A DNA stretch of 51,724 bases from Spirochaetales bacterium. GTDB lineage: Bacteria > Spirochaetota > Spirochaetia > JABMQR01. The translations under genes and the position numbers were made by a program. Below, one piece after another: positions 1 to 7,697 of the stretch. The notes under the pieces are model-generated. The model made no database searches. It worked only from the letters and a program-made list of their open reading frames with translations, and had not been told where the DNA came from. The stretch spans positions 1 through 51,724 of the forward strand of contig JAGYPA010000024.1 of assembly GCA_018399255.1 (NCBI GenBank), given 5' to 3'. Each line of letters opens with the position of its first letter. The stretch's first letter is position 1.

Positions 1-438
1 TCTTCCCTCTTTGAGCAGGGATTCGTCATAGCCCCAGCCAAGTACCATCTTTCCTGCGGGTATCCGCTTTTCCTGGATTTCCGCTTTCAGCAGGCGGATA
101 ATGTCGTCGATCGACTCCACGCTTCCTATGGGAGGGGAGGAGAGGGCGGCATAGTTGGCTGTGGATGCAGCCATGAGGTAGTGGCTGTGGGGATCGATAA
201 ATCCCGGCAGCATGGTGCGTCCCTGCAGGTCGATGATTTCTGTTTCTAAGGCTTCCTGCGATTTGGGGTGATTGCTGCCGGGCTGGCTATGTCCATTCTG
301 GAACTGGCGGTACCCGAGGGCGGTCTCCGTATCTCCCGCATAGAGGATACGTCCCTCGCGGACAACGACGGCTTCAGCGGCAGGATTACGGTCATCGACT
401 GTGACAATATCCCCGTTGATGTAGATTTTCTGCTGCAT
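1..438 (-). CDS. Amidohydrolase, YtcJ-like, N-terminal part (runs off left edge)
   Basis: The reading frame is open from an ATG at 438 to the left window edge, so only about 146 N-terminal residues are visible. It begins MQQKIYINGDIVTVDDRNPA, followed by a VREGRILYAGD segment, then DLQGRTMLPGFIDPHSHY near residues 84-101. This is the hallmark of the metal-dependent amidohydrolase superfamily: a small beta-sandwich, then GFIDxHxH carrying the first two metal-ligand histidines. The later text (GWGYDES) fits the YtcJ/DUF-type amidohydrolases that act on N-acyl or cyclic amide bonds. The substrate cannot be told. The gene lies downstream of, and on the same strand as, the toxin-antitoxin pair at 573-1333. 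Confidence 0.85.
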   Translation of the reverse strand, partial: MQQKIYINGDIVTVDDRNPAAEAVVVREGRILYAGDTETALGYRQFQNGHSQPGSNHPKSQEALETEIIDLQGRTMLPGFIDPHSHYLMAASTANYAALSSPPIGSVESIDDIIRLLKAEIQEKRIPAGKMVLGWGYDESLLKEGR

Positions 439-572
439 GGCTGTACCCCCTTCCGGTTCCTGTTTATCGTCCAGCACTCCGCATCCGGTGTCCGGCATCC
501 GGCATCCGGCATCTGCTCAGGTGACGCCTTGCTGAACATCTACAGCATAGGCTCCTCGCCGTTTTCCGTCAA

Positions 573-1025
573 TCATTTCGGGAAATCAGCTGGAGAAACC
601 AGCTGCTCGGAGAACCAGTTAACGACGGTAAGCAGGGGAATATCGGAAAAGTCTTTTTCATTACGGGTGACGAGCACCATGCCTCCGGCCAGGGCAATTG
701 CGGCAATCTGGCCATCGGCAAAGGATGGCGTTCGGCCCAGTTCTACGAGCCGGGTGTGTATATCGGCATGAATCCAGGCGGCGTGGTTATCATAAGCGAT
801 AATCGGTACTGTTGGCTGCAGCACATCGAAAAGGTATGCGTTCAGGCGCTGTTTCCGCTTTCCGGGGGGCAGACTCTGAACCCCGTAGAGCAGCTCATGC
901 CAGACAATAGCGGGCATGGCCAGACGGTTTCCGCAGGCTTCGAGCCTTTCCAGAACTGAAGTTGAAGGATGCGGCTTTACCGGTTCTGAAAGGATGCAGG
1001 TATCAAGAAGGTAGAGAGGGTTCAC
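573..1025 (-). CDS. vapC: PIN-domain toxin, VapC-like
   Basis: This 150-residue single-domain protein has the PIN-nuclease layout: Asp8 in LLDTC, Glu44 in WHEL, Asp104 in FADGQIAAIA and Asn122/Asp125 in TRNEKDF. These match the acidic residues that bind Mg2+ or Mn2+ in VapC ribonucleases. The start is GTG, and that codon overlaps the TGA stop of the upstream antitoxin (GTGA), indicating translational coupling. Family knowledge: VapC toxins cleave tRNA or rRNA and are held inactive by the cognate antitoxin. The RNA target here is unknown. Confidence 0.88.
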   Translation of the reverse strand: MNPLYLLDTCILSEPVKPHPSTSVLERLEACGNRLAMPAIVWHELLYGVQSLPPGKRKQRLNAYLFDVLQPTVPIIAYDNHAAWIHADIHTRLVELGRTPSFADGQIAAIALAGGMVLVTRNEKDFSDIPLLTVVNWFSEQLVSPADFPK

Positions 1026-1333
1026 CTGGGATATCTCCTCCCGGGATCTTTTATCCGGATATCGGCAAAGGGATCGCTTAATTCTTTCCGCGTACCTTCA
1101 AGATCAGCCTCGAGTTCGTGTTCAAGGATATCTGCTGGCCAAGCCGTGAGAAATGCAGTTAGTGCCCCGGCGAAGGTGCGCTCAGTACTGGTAAGTTCCG
1201 TGTATCTGTCGTAGCCTACCAGCACTGCAGCCGGCTTTCCATGGCGGGTCAGTTCTACATCAGTGCCCTGTTCGGCTGCGTGTATATATCCGGTCAGACT
1301 GTTTCTAGCTTCGTAAATTGCCGCTTTTTTCAT
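1022..1333 (-). CDS. Antitoxin, Phd/YefM-like, partner of VapC
   Basis: The protein has 103 residues and begins MKKAAIYEARNSLTGYIHAAEQG. That segment and the following VELTRHGKPAAVLVGYDRY form the Phd/YefM DNA-binding fold. A variable acidic C-terminal half, which would wrap the toxin, follows. The ATG at 1333 is preferred over upstream in-frame starts because a GAGG ribosome-binding sequence sits just before it and the -10 element and palindrome lie immediately upstream. It overlaps the toxin gene by 3 bases. Antitoxins of this family usually repress their own operon with the toxin as co-repressor. Confidence 0.85.
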   Translation of the reverse strand: MKKAAIYEARNSLTGYIHAAEQGTDVELTRHGKPAAVLVGYDRYTELTSTERTFAGALTAFLTAWPADILEHELEADLEGTRKELSDPFADIRIKDPGRRYPR

Positions 1334-1343
1334 CACAAACCTC

Positions 1344-1381
1344 ATTATGTACATAATAATAGAACTATAGGCATAAGTCAA
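1344..1381 (-). promoter_or_regulatory. Promoter and palindromic operator of the toxin-antitoxin operon
   Basis: On the minus strand, TTGACT (1381-1376) is followed after 17 bp by TATTAT (1358-1353), a good housekeeping promoter. A perfect 14-bp palindrome, ATTATGTACATAAT, occupies 1344-1357 and covers the -10 element. Its position fits an autoregulatory operator for the antitoxin. The predicted leader is only about 13 nt. Confidence 0.6.
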
Positions 1382-1482
1382 CGTTTTTGCAGCTGCAGAC
1401 ATTTGATCTCTCACTTTTTTGTAAATGCTTACTTTTCAGGCGGAGCATTTGCTGATACAGTTCAGCTTAGGAGGACATCAAC

Positions 1483-1584
1483 ATGTCAAAAGCCCAGGAT
1501 GCCAAGAAGGATGATAAGAAGAAGCCGATAAAATCCCAGAAAGAAAAACGGCAGGAAAAGCGGGAGAAAAAAAAGAAACAGTAA
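1483..1584 (+). CDS. Lysine-rich 33-residue miniprotein
   Basis: A 33-codon ORF begins MSKAQDAKKDDKKKPIKSQK and ends KREKKKKQ. A near-perfect TAGGAGGA ribosome-binding sequence lies about 8 bases before the ATG, which is the main reason to call it. About half the residues are Lys or Arg, with several Asp/Glu and Gln and almost no hydrophobics, so it should be disordered and could bind nucleic acid or the ribosome. A stem-loop followed by a T-run starts 3 bases after the stop codon. I do not recognise a family. It is too short for conventional ORF lists. Confidence 0.6.
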   Translation: MSKAQDAKKDDKKKPIKSQKEKRQEKREKKKKQ

Positions 1585-1586
1585 CG

Positions 1587-1629
1587 ACCATACGCTGTTA
1601 CGTGAACAGACGTGAAACGTATGGTTTTT
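1587..1629 (+). terminator. Stem-loop with T-run after the miniprotein gene
   Basis: ACCATACG (1587-1594) pairs perfectly with CGTATGGT (1618-1625). The interior contains a second ACGT/ACGT pairing, and TTTT follows directly. This resembles an intrinsic terminator. It overlaps the start of the next ORF (GTG at 1612 or ATG at 1621), so it might instead hide that start codon. Confidence 0.5.
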
Positions 1630-1947
1630 AACCTCTCAGTATGTATCCAGCGAAGTCAGGAAGATGTCTTTCAGTTTCTTCGCGACAAGGATGCCTTTCC
1701 GCAGGCAGACGATTCACCGGTATATCTGGAGGAAAATTTTACAGGTCCAGGTATGAGCGGCAGACTTGCCTACTGTTTTGTTCCTGAGGGGAAGGGAACT
1801 CGTCTTATCCAGAAGGAGTGGATACGGACCCATGGTCTGGCGCGCCTGTTCGAACCGATCCTTGCCCGGATGCTGGAGAGCAGACTGCGAACCAGACTCG
1901 AGTCGATTCGTGTATTGCTGGAAGGCGGATGGGGAGCATCTGTGTGA
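1612..1947 (+). CDS. Short SRPBCC-like protein
   Basis: This 111-residue ORF starts with [21 protein letters not shown], the usual N-terminal strand and helix of SRPBCC (START/Bet v1-like) proteins. It ends with [12 protein letters not shown] followed by a long helix, [20 protein letters not shown], as in the family's C-terminal helix. Typical members have about 140-150 residues, so roughly 30-40 residues of the central sheet seem to be missing. The start is GTG at 1612 or ATG at 1621, with no clear ribosome-binding site, and both lie inside a terminator-like hairpin. It may be a shortened functional protein or a decaying gene. Ligand unknown. Confidence 0.55.
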   Translation: MKRMVFNLSVCIQRSQEDVFQFLRDKDAFPQADDSPVYLEENFTGPGMSGRLAYCFVPEGKGTRLIQKEWIRTHGLARLFEPILARMLESRLRTRLESIRVLLEGGWGASV

Positions 1948-2002
1948 ATGGTCAACCGGATGGCGATACACTCCGCACTGAGCCTGCAGCTGCCCAGCCA
2001 GA

Positions 2003-2020
2003 ATGTAACAAGTGTTACAT
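2003..2020. promoter_or_regulatory. CRP/FNR-type palindrome upstream of the flavodiiron gene
   Basis: ATGTAACA and TGTTACAT form a perfect 8-bp inverted repeat separated by AG, 62 bp before the start of the NorV-like gene. Spacing and symmetry suit a dimeric CRP/FNR-family regulator. From memory, GTAACA-type boxes have been proposed for HcpR-like nitrosative-stress regulators in some anaerobes; I cannot verify that here. Confidence 0.5.
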
Positions 2021-2081
2021 ACAACAGCCGGGAACGGTATTAACATGTAAGCAGATACCTTGTTCAAAACAGGAGGCTGGT

Positions 2082-3278
2082 ATGAAACGCAAGCTGAAAT
2101 CAAACGTATATTGGGTTGGAAAAATGGATTGGGAGTTAACCCGATTTCATGGTAATGAGTATTCTACCCATAGGGGCAGCTCCTACAACGCTTTCCTTAT
2201 TGAAGAAGAGAAAGTGGTGCTGGTCGATACCGTATGGGCTCCATTTTCGAAAGAGTTCGTGGACAACCTCAAGCAGGAGATCGACCTCTCGCGCATAGAT
2301 TATGTTATTGCAAACCATGCTGAAGTAGATCACAGCGGAGCCCTTCCGGAACTCATGCAGTATCTGCCCGATGTTCCCATATACTGCACCGCCAATGGAG
2401 TGAAATCCCTCAAGGGACAGTATCATAAAGAGTGGAACTTCAAGATTGTTAAAACAGGCGATACGCTGGATTTAGGCGGCGGCAAACAGCTCGTCTTTAT
2501 TGAAGCACCGATGCTTCATTGGCCAGACAGCATGTTCACCTATCTCACCGGGGACAATATCCTGTTCAGCAATGATGCATTCGGACAGCACTATGCCTCT
2601 GAATATCTGTTCAACGATCTGGTCGACCAGGATGAACTCTATACTGAAGCGATAAAATATTATGCCAACATCCTGACCCCGTTCAGCGCACTGGTGACCA
2701 GGAAAATACAAGAGATTTTTGCCCTCGGGGTCCCGGTCGATATGATTGCCGCGAGTCATGGAGTTATCTGGCGGGACAAGCCCCTGCAGATTGCTGAAAA
2801 GTATCTGGAATGGGCCGATGCCTACCAGGAAAACAGGATTGCGATTATTTACGATACGATGTGGGGAGGGACCCGGCGCCTGGCTGATGCCATTGCCAAG
2901 GGGATACAGGGAGCCGATCCCGAGGTGGATGTTCGCCTGTTCAATGCTGCCCAGCGGGACAAGAATGATATTATTACCGAGATATTCCGTTCGAAGACAG
3001 TGGTCCTGGGATCTCCTACCATAAACAGGGGGATTCTCACCTCCATGGCTGCCTTGATTGAAGAGGTTACGGGACTGAAATTCCGCAGCAAGAGGGCAGC
3101 GGCTTTCGGGACTTACGGCTGGAGCGGGGAGTCTGTTCCCAATCTTAACACGTATCTTAAAAAAGCCGGATTTGAGCTGATAAATGAGGGGCTGATAACC
3201 CTGTGGGAGCCTGATGACCGGATCCTCAAACAGGCAGAAGAGTTCGGGAAAGACATTGCCCGGGCGAGCAGTGTCTGA
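2082..3278 (+). CDS. Flavodiiron protein (A-type flavoprotein), NorV-like without rubredoxin domain
   Basis: The 398-residue protein reads like the first two domains of E. coli NorV: HWVGxxDWE-like start ([15 protein letters not shown]), [11 protein letters not shown] with metallo-beta-lactamase-fold ligands for the Fe-Fe site, [10 protein letters not shown], and ASHGVIWR. A flavodoxin domain follows ([32 protein letters not shown]). The rubredoxin domain of flavorubredoxin is absent, so a separate rubredoxin would be needed as electron donor. Family knowledge: these cytosolic enzymes reduce NO to N2O or O2 to water, protecting anaerobes. The start at 2082 follows an AGGAGG. The ORF stays open upstream, but that part does not look coding. 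The palindrome at 2003-2020 may control it. Confidence 0.9.
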   Translation: MKRKLKSNVYWVGKMDWELTRFHGNEYSTHRGSSYNAFLIEEEKVVLVDTVWAPFSKEFVDNLKQEIDLSRIDYVIANHAEVDHSGALPELMQYLPDVPIYCTANGVKSLKGQYHKEWNFKIVKTGDTLDLGGGKQLVFIEAPMLHWPDSMFTYLTGDNILFSNDAFGQHYASEYLFNDLVDQDELYTEAIKYYANILTPFSALVTRKIQEIFALGVPVDMIAASHGVIWRDKPLQIAEKYLEWADAYQENRIAIIYDTMWGGTRRLADAIAKGIQGADPEVDVRLFNAAQRDKNDIITEIFRSKTVVLGSPTINRGILTSMAALIEEVTGLKFRSKRAAAFGTYGWSGESVPNLNTYLKKAGFELINEGLITLWEPDDRILKQAEEFGKDIARASSV

Positions 3279-3283
3279 CTGCT

Positions 3284-3337
3284 TGATGGTTGATTACCTT
3301 TGTTAACTATGATAAAATCGTAGTTAGTAAAGGTAAT
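3284..3337 (+). promoter_or_regulatory. Promoter and operator-like inverted repeat of the AbiE pair
   Basis: TTGATG (3284-3289) and TATGAT (3308-3313), 18 bp apart, form a plausible promoter. Overlapping it are two 21-bp arms (3293-3313 and 3317-3337) that are inverted copies with 18 of 21 positions matching. The right arm includes the AAAGGT ribosome-binding sequence. AbiEi antitoxins of characterised systems repress their own promoter by binding inverted repeats, so this is a strong autoregulation candidate. Confidence 0.6.
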
Positions 3338-3341
3338 AGTG

Positions 3342-3947
3342 ATGATATATACCAAAGACATGATTACAGAAATAATGAAAGAGTACAATTCACCGTATTC
3401 GAAAATTACCCACATGATTAAAAAAGGGAAAATCATACGTGTCAGAAGAGGATTGTACAGCGACACTTCGGAAACTCCGGGAGAGGTCTTTGCTCCGCTG
3501 GTATATTCACCTTCATACCTGTCATTCCAATATGCATTAGCCTATCACGGCCTTATTCCTGAAGCAGTATGTAACTTTACCTGTGCGGGGTTTGGTTTGG
3601 AGGCTGATAAAGTTTTTAAAACACCTTTTGGAGTCTATGTGTATAAATACATACCAAAGGAAGTATTTTATATAGAAATAGGGCTGGTTCAAGAACTTGG
3701 ATATACAATCAAAGTCGCAAACCCGGAAAAAGCTCTTTGTGATATGGTCTATAAATTACGTTATACGAAAAATCAGGGTGATATTGAAAGATATCTCTAT
3801 CAGGATCTTCGAATAGAGGAGCAATCGCTAGCTTCCTTGCAGTTGTCAGCATTTGAAGACCTTGCTCCTCTATATAGGCGGGAAACAGTAAACCAGCTGC
3901 ATACTATTGTTAAGAAGGTTGTCAATGGAAAACACGATTATTTCTAG
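3342..3947 (+). CDS. abiEi: AbiEi-family antitoxin (type IV toxin-antitoxin)
   Basis: The 201-residue protein has an N-terminal winged-helix region (ITEIMKEYNSPYSKITHMIKKG, then KIIRVRRGLYSD). The conserved AbiEi core follows: SPSYLSFQYALAYHGLIPE, and ANPEKALCDMVYKLRY. Family knowledge: AbiEi is a transcriptional autorepressor and opposes the AbiEii nucleotidyltransferase without binding it. The ATG at 3342 sits 7 nt after AAAGGT; a GTG at 3339 is the alternative. It overlaps the toxin gene by 23 bp, and a long inverted repeat lies over its promoter. Confidence 0.85.
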   Translation: MIYTKDMITEIMKEYNSPYSKITHMIKKGKIIRVRRGLYSDTSETPGEVFAPLVYSPSYLSFQYALAYHGLIPEAVCNFTCAGFGLEADKVFKTPFGVYVYKYIPKEVFYIEIGLVQELGYTIKVANPEKALCDMVYKLRYTKNQGDIERYLYQDLRIEEQSLASLQLSAFEDLAPLYRRETVNQLHTIVKKVVNGKHDYF

Positions 3948-4794
3948 TTTGCTTGAGCAGTATGAGTGTAAATCGATTCAAGAATACCGCAATGCACTGA
4001 AAGAAATCGTACAATCGTTAGTTCTATTGGGTTTGGCCAGAGGGGATTTCTTTGAGAAGGCAGCATTCTACGGAGGAACAGCGTTACGAAAATTTCATAA
4101 CCTGCAAAGGTTCTCGGAAGATTTAGATTTTTCGTTGTTGGAGCCAGATAAAGAGTTTTCCTTGAATCCCTACATTAAATCTGTCAAGAATACTCTTTAC
4201 TCATATGGCTTTGATATGATTGTTGAGACAAAAGATAAAACTGCGGTAAGTCCAATTAAGTCAGCTTTTGTCAAAGGGGATACACTGACGCATCTGGTTT
4301 CGTTTACTGCCATGCAGGCTCCAATTAGAGGTGTCCCCAGAAATGAGACCATCAAAGTAAAATTTGAAGTAGATACAAACCCTCCTGCCGGAGCAGACTA
4401 CGAAGTTAAAACACAATTACAGCCGGAGCTGTACCAGGTGAGATTGTATGATTTGTCTTCACAGGCAGCAGGGAAAATCTCTGCAGTATTAACCCGATCC
4501 TGGATAAATAGAGTGAAAGGTCGAGATTACTATGATTATATCTGGTTTCTTCAAAAAAAAATTAACGTTAACTATAACCATCTGCGGCAACGACTGCTGC
4601 AGCAGAATCCGCATGGGTTTTTTACCGAACAATCAATTATTGAAATGCTGTGTCAGCGATTTGCTTCTGTCGATTTTAACAGAGTTCGGGATGATGTTCT
4701 CCCCTTTATCAAAAAGGAAGAGGTCGTAATGATGGAATCATGGAATAAAACCACATTGATCGATGCCACAAAGCAGTATTTACGTTTTTCTTGA
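3925..4794 (+). CDS. abiEii: AbiEii-family nucleotidyltransferase toxin
   Basis: The 289-residue protein carries the nucleotidyltransferase signature FYGGTALRKFHNLQRFSEDLDFSL (about residues 50-73), with the GG loop and the DxD metal-binding pair. Downstream are KFEVDTNPP and the DLSSQAAGKISAVLTRSW...KGRDYYDYIWFL helix-rich core typical of AbiEii/COG2253. Family knowledge: these enzymes transfer nucleotides, for example to tRNA ends, and arrest growth, often in phage defence. The ATG at 3925 is chosen over a TTG at 3907 because GAAGG lies at good spacing. It overlaps the end of the AbiEi gene. Confidence 0.87.
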   Translation: MENTIISSLLEQYECKSIQEYRNALKEIVQSLVLLGLARGDFFEKAAFYGGTALRKFHNLQRFSEDLDFSLLEPDKEFSLNPYIKSVKNTLYSYGFDMIVETKDKTAVSPIKSAFVKGDTLTHLVSFTAMQAPIRGVPRNETIKVKFEVDTNPPAGADYEVKTQLQPELYQVRLYDLSSQAAGKISAVLTRSWINRVKGRDYYDYIWFLQKKINVNYNHLRQRLLQQNPHGFFTEQSIIEMLCQRFASVDFNRVRDDVLPFIKKEEVVMMESWNKTTLIDATKQYLRFS

Positions 4795-4968
4795 TGATTA
4801 CAATGCTGCAGAATTTCTCAGCATAGGCAAAAAATGCTGACATATGGATAAGAGCGGAAATATTTCAGCAGTTTTTATATAGCTGATGGATAGCTGATGA
4901 AAGCGTGCACAATTTAATTGAGGGGAACTTGCCGTAGAATCAGGGGCACCCAGGGTGTGAATCCCCAG

Positions 4969-5313
4969 CTACAGCAAATTGCCCAGTGGCCCAAGATTCA
5001 GGTTTAAATCCTCATCAGTAAGGTTGAAGACCCCTTTAAGCTCATCCATTTTCATCTCAAGTTTCATCAGGGTTTCACCCAACCTCTCTATTTCATCCTC
5101 AGTAAGAGAGCCTCCTTCAACCCGACGGATTGCCTGTTTCTCCACAAGCCTGCGAATAAGTTCTATAAGGGTCATCACCAGCTTGGCAAGGCCATGATCC
5201 GCATTATCCGGGGATGCATTTATCCGTGAGGTTTCCAATTGTTCAGAGGTTTTTATAGCCTGCTCAAGTTCTCTGGCAGGTGCAGTATTAAAAAGCACTT
5301 TATTCTCTTCCAC
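4969..5313 (-). CDS. gvpK: Gas vesicle protein GvpK
   Basis: The 114-residue protein contains the GvpK core: GLAKLVMTLIELIRRLVEKQAIRRVEGGSLTEDEIERLG, with a C-terminal DLNLNLGPLGNLL tail. GvpK is a minor, essential gas-vesicle assembly protein. The start is GTG at 5313, preceded by a G-rich ribosome-binding sequence. It is the last gene of the minus-strand gvp cluster. The 174 bp between it and the convergent AbiEii gene contain only weak hairpins, with no convincing terminator. Confidence 0.9.
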   Translation of the reverse strand: MEENKVLFNTAPARELEQAIKTSEQLETSRINASPDNADHGLAKLVMTLIELIRRLVEKQAIRRVEGGSLTEDEIERLGETLMKLEMKMDELKGVFNLTDEDLNLNLGPLGNLL

Positions 5314-5337
5314 AAGTTTTTTCCCCCCATAGTATGG

Positions 5338-6087
5338 TCATGATGACAGAATCTCTGTAAAACTGTAGGGCGGCCAAGGACCAGTCATCAGAAAATAGAG
5401 ACCGCTGTACTTATGACTTACTTCATCAACAATCCGAACTGCATCTTTCATTCTGCTTTTTTCAATCAGGAACACCCCGTCAATAAGGATATTCTTCGAA
5501 TTCTCCTTCTTGAGCTTGCAAAAAGACTCCTCAATATCCATCAGTCCCCTAAGTTCCTTGACCAATTTGTCAGCATACGCCTTACGTGCTTGATTCTTAT
5601 CATACTCTCGAATTTTTCGTAATAAATATTCTGTGTGTTCAGTACGCCTGGAAAAAACAGCAGCATAGTCAGGGCTTTCGATATCAGCGCTGTCGGCGAT
5701 AAAAGGATGGTCCAGCAGTACCTTCAGGCTGAATTCGTACTTACCATCTACTGCATGGAGATTCTGTATTAATGATTCATAGGCAGACCCGAGCATCTGC
5801 AAAACTGATTCATCCGAATTCCAGAAATTTCCGAACTGAAAAGGAAGAAGCGTGTACCGAGAAAAAAGCTCCTCAATAACCCTTGCATAATCCAGTAACA
5901 GATCCTTGGTTATTCTGCTGTGCTGACCGCTGAAATCGCTCGTAACAACGGCAATGTTTTTACAGGGTAATGCATATAAACGGGATCCTGCTAATCCGGC
6001 TATCCCTGGCAGTTGTTCCGGCCCTTCTGCTGCGCTATGCTGCAGGGATATTACTGCATAGGTGATTTTCTTCGTCACTACAGCCAT
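5338..6087 (-). CDS. GvpF/GvpL-family gas vesicle protein (paralogue 5)
   Basis: This 249-residue GvpF/L member is divergent at its N-terminus (KITYAVISLQHSA replaces the usual YxYxI start). It keeps LLDYARVIEELFSRYTLLPFQFGNFW (family pattern H..V...V.....vLP..FGt) and ends with the diagnostic GLYFLMTGPWPPYSFTEI. GvpF/L proteins bind GvpA and are thought to hold it soluble before assembly. Its ATG lies directly after the stop of the GvpS-like gene. Together with the 6302-7090 protein it forms a diverged pair that shares the TGPWPP ending. Confidence 0.85.
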   Translation of the reverse strand: MAVVTKKITYAVISLQHSAAEGPEQLPGIAGLAGSRLYALPCKNIAVVTSDFSGQHSRITKDLLLDYARVIEELFSRYTLLPFQFGNFWNSDESVLQMLGSAYESLIQNLHAVDGKYEFSLKVLLDHPFIADSADIESPDYAAVFSRRTEHTEYLLRKIREYDKNQARKAYADKLVKELRGLMDIEESFCKLKKENSKNILIDGVFLIEKSRMKDAVRIVDEVSHKYSGLYFLMTGPWPPYSFTEILSS

Positions 6088-6088
6088 G

Positions 6089-6298
6089 TTATTCGCTATT
6101 TCTCTTAACCACTGTCAGCTGCTGCTGCCGCATTGTTTCAACTGATGTCACCAGTAGTTTCAGTCCGACATATACCAGGTCAATATCAGCTACGGAAATG
6201 ACAAGATCACCGGTTACGACAATCCCCTTATTTAAAACCCGGTCAAGGAGATCGCAAATCGTTATTTCTTTCGATGTATAAAGCATATTATCCTGCAT
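6089..6298 (-). CDS. gvpS: GvpA-superfamily minor structural protein, GvpS-like
   Basis: The 69-residue protein has the GvpA/J/M/S fold signature: ICDLLDRVLNKGIVVTGDLVISVADIDLVYVGLKLLVTSVETM. The GDLVISVADIDLVYV segment resembles Bacillus GvpS more than GvpA or GvpJ, but GvpM is an alternative name. It is probably a minor wall or nucleation component. It sits between two GvpF/L genes with 1-3 bp gaps and is clearly co-transcribed. Confidence 0.75.
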   Translation of the reverse strand: MQDNMLYTSKEITICDLLDRVLNKGIVVTGDLVISVADIDLVYVGLKLLVTSVETMRQQQLTVVKRNSE

Positions 6299-6301
6299 TG
6301 A

Positions 6302-7090
6302 TTACTCCTTCATGGAAATAAAGCTGAACGGCGGCCATGGGCCGGTGACATCAAGAAACATTCCGACATTCCTGTAACTAGTCTGCAAATGCTCAGCTAA
6401 ATTGAGCATTGTCTCGATACGCTGTTTGTGAATCAGAAAAGCAGCATTAAAGATCATGTCGTATGTTCTTTCGGTGGCCTCCCGAGGCAGCAGGGTATTC
6501 AACTTGATCTGCTCACTAATGTCTTGAAACTGCGAAAAGCATTGCCGTCCATAATTCTGCAGGATCAGCTCAGCCTCTGTTTCAAGCAGTTCAGCTTTTT
6601 TTCGTTTCAGCAGAAAAGCCTTCCCGGGTTTGCTCTTTATAATTTCCTGTTCAAAGGAGTTTACCTTTTCACTTATTTCTCCTATTTTCTCATTCAGTTT
6701 ATCTCGGTCGCAGTAAATTTTTACTGACCACTCCTCCTTGTCCGCAACACAGCGTAGATTTTCCTTCAGCGAAGGGGCATACTCCCTGACAAAATTCTCC
6801 ATATTCTCTACTGATGTAAACACTGTAGCGAATTTACATGGAAGTACCACACAGTGTTTCATCACCTCGCAGATAACCTGAACATGCTCTCTGGTCTGAG
6901 TTTCTATCCAGGGCAAATCGGAAAAACCCTTTTTCAGGTTTTCTTGCGAATACTCCGACGATCTTACTGTTTTTCCTATTGCATATAATTCATCGATGGG
7001 AAAACAGGTAAGGCTTTCAGGAAGAGAATTCAGCAACTCCGGTAAGGGCCGATCGATAAAGCAGAATATATAGATCAATGAATTGTTCAT
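6302..7090 (-). CDS. GvpF/GvpL-family gas vesicle protein (paralogue 4)
   Basis: The 262-residue protein starts SLIYIFCFIDRP, has VQVICEVMKHCVVLPCKFATVF (the conserved LP-x-x-F-x-T core), and ends MFLDVTGPWPPFSFISM. Between these lies a Lys/Glu-rich helical segment (about residues 125-185), as in other GvpF/L proteins. It probably chaperones or recruits GvpA during vesicle nucleation. A GAGGG ribosome-binding site precedes the ATG. Confidence 0.85.
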   Translation of the reverse strand: MNNSLIYIFCFIDRPLPELLNSLPESLTCFPIDELYAIGKTVRSSEYSQENLKKGFSDLPWIETQTREHVQVICEVMKHCVVLPCKFATVFTSVENMENFVREYAPSLKENLRCVADKEEWSVKIYCDRDKLNEKIGEISEKVNSFEQEIIKSKPGKAFLLKRKKAELLETEAELILQNYGRQCFSQFQDISEQIKLNTLLPREATERTYDMIFNAAFLIHKQRIETMLNLAEHLQTSYRNVGMFLDVTGPWPPFSFISMKE

Positions 7091-7119
7091 TTTCTTACCC
7101 TCAGTCAGTTACTAGTCAG

Positions 7120-7392
7120 TTACTCATCGCTGTCATCACCCTTGTCGAGTTCGTTCTTTCGATTGAATGATACAATTTCCTGTCCGCCACCCACTACGAC
7201 AGTATAGAATACCCGTTTTTTTTTGGGTGGATATCCCATAGCTTTCAAAAAGGCATCATCTTCATATGACTCTACAACGGCATGCCAGTCAGCTGCCTTC
7301 TTTTCCAGTTTGATGACAGTCACATCCTGACTGGGGGTGTTTTCCTTTATGAACTTGATGACAAGTTCCTTAATCTCAATTATGCTGCTCAT
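7120..7392 (-). CDS. gvpO: GvpO-like gas vesicle protein
   Basis: This 90-residue protein has an N-terminal helix and then a beta-rich part: WHAVVESYEDDAFLKAMGYPPKKKRVFYTVVVGGGQEIVSFNRK. This fits the GvpO pattern, where a W-x-V-x-VE strand is followed by Y-x-V strands and an aromatic-Arg end. GvpO is needed for vesicle formation in haloarchaea and occurs in many bacterial clusters. The ATG at 7392 follows GGGAG. The sequence is short, so the assignment is moderate. Confidence 0.7.
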   Translation of the reverse strand: MSSIIEIKELVIKFIKENTPSQDVTVIKLEKKAADWHAVVESYEDDAFLKAMGYPPKKKRVFYTVVVGGGQEIVSFNRKNELDKGDDSDE

Positions 7393-7453
7393 TGCTAAAC
7401 TCCCGTTATTCTGTAGGAAATCGCGACGTATTCATTGTTTACTGCGCTCAGTA

Positions 7454-7687
7454 CTATTCCAGTTTATCACTTTGAATCCTTTCAATGATTTCTAGTAATT
7501 CAGTTTCACCCTTGTCATACTCTTCCATGCTGATTTCATCCATTTCAAATTTCAGCTGAAGTTCCATAAGGCGCTCTTTGATCCTGCCCTCATCAGAAAA
7601 CTCCTCTTGAACAATTTTATCTATTTTTTTTCCTAAAAAAAGGAGCCCTTTAAGTGGTGCCATGAACAGATCATCTATGATAAACAC
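7454..7687 (-). CDS. gvpG: Gas vesicle protein GvpG
   Basis: The 77-residue protein shows the GvpG features: an N-terminal hydrophobic stretch, FIIDDLFMAPLKGLLFLGKKI, and then a charged helix, RIKERLMELQLKFEMDEISMEEYDKGETELLEII. GvpG is a small accessory protein usually beside gvpF, as here. The start is GTG at 7687, preceded by TAGGAGA at good spacing. An ATG 5 bases upstream is out of frame. Confidence 0.9.
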   Translation of the reverse strand: MFIIDDLFMAPLKGLLFLGKKIDKIVQEEFSDEGRIKERLMELQLKFEMDEISMEEYDKGETELLEIIERIQSDKLE

Positions 7688-7697
7688 TGCATATCTC

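Noticed and set aside
268-771. 167-residue plus-strand ORF over the amidohydrolase and toxin genes
   Set aside because: It is a shadow of two well-supported minus-strand genes.
4803-4824. Hairpin ATGCTG/CAGCAT as terminator between AbiEii and gvpK
   Set aside because: The stem is only 6 bp, the loop is 10 bases and no adjacent T-run follows on the plus strand; support is too weak.
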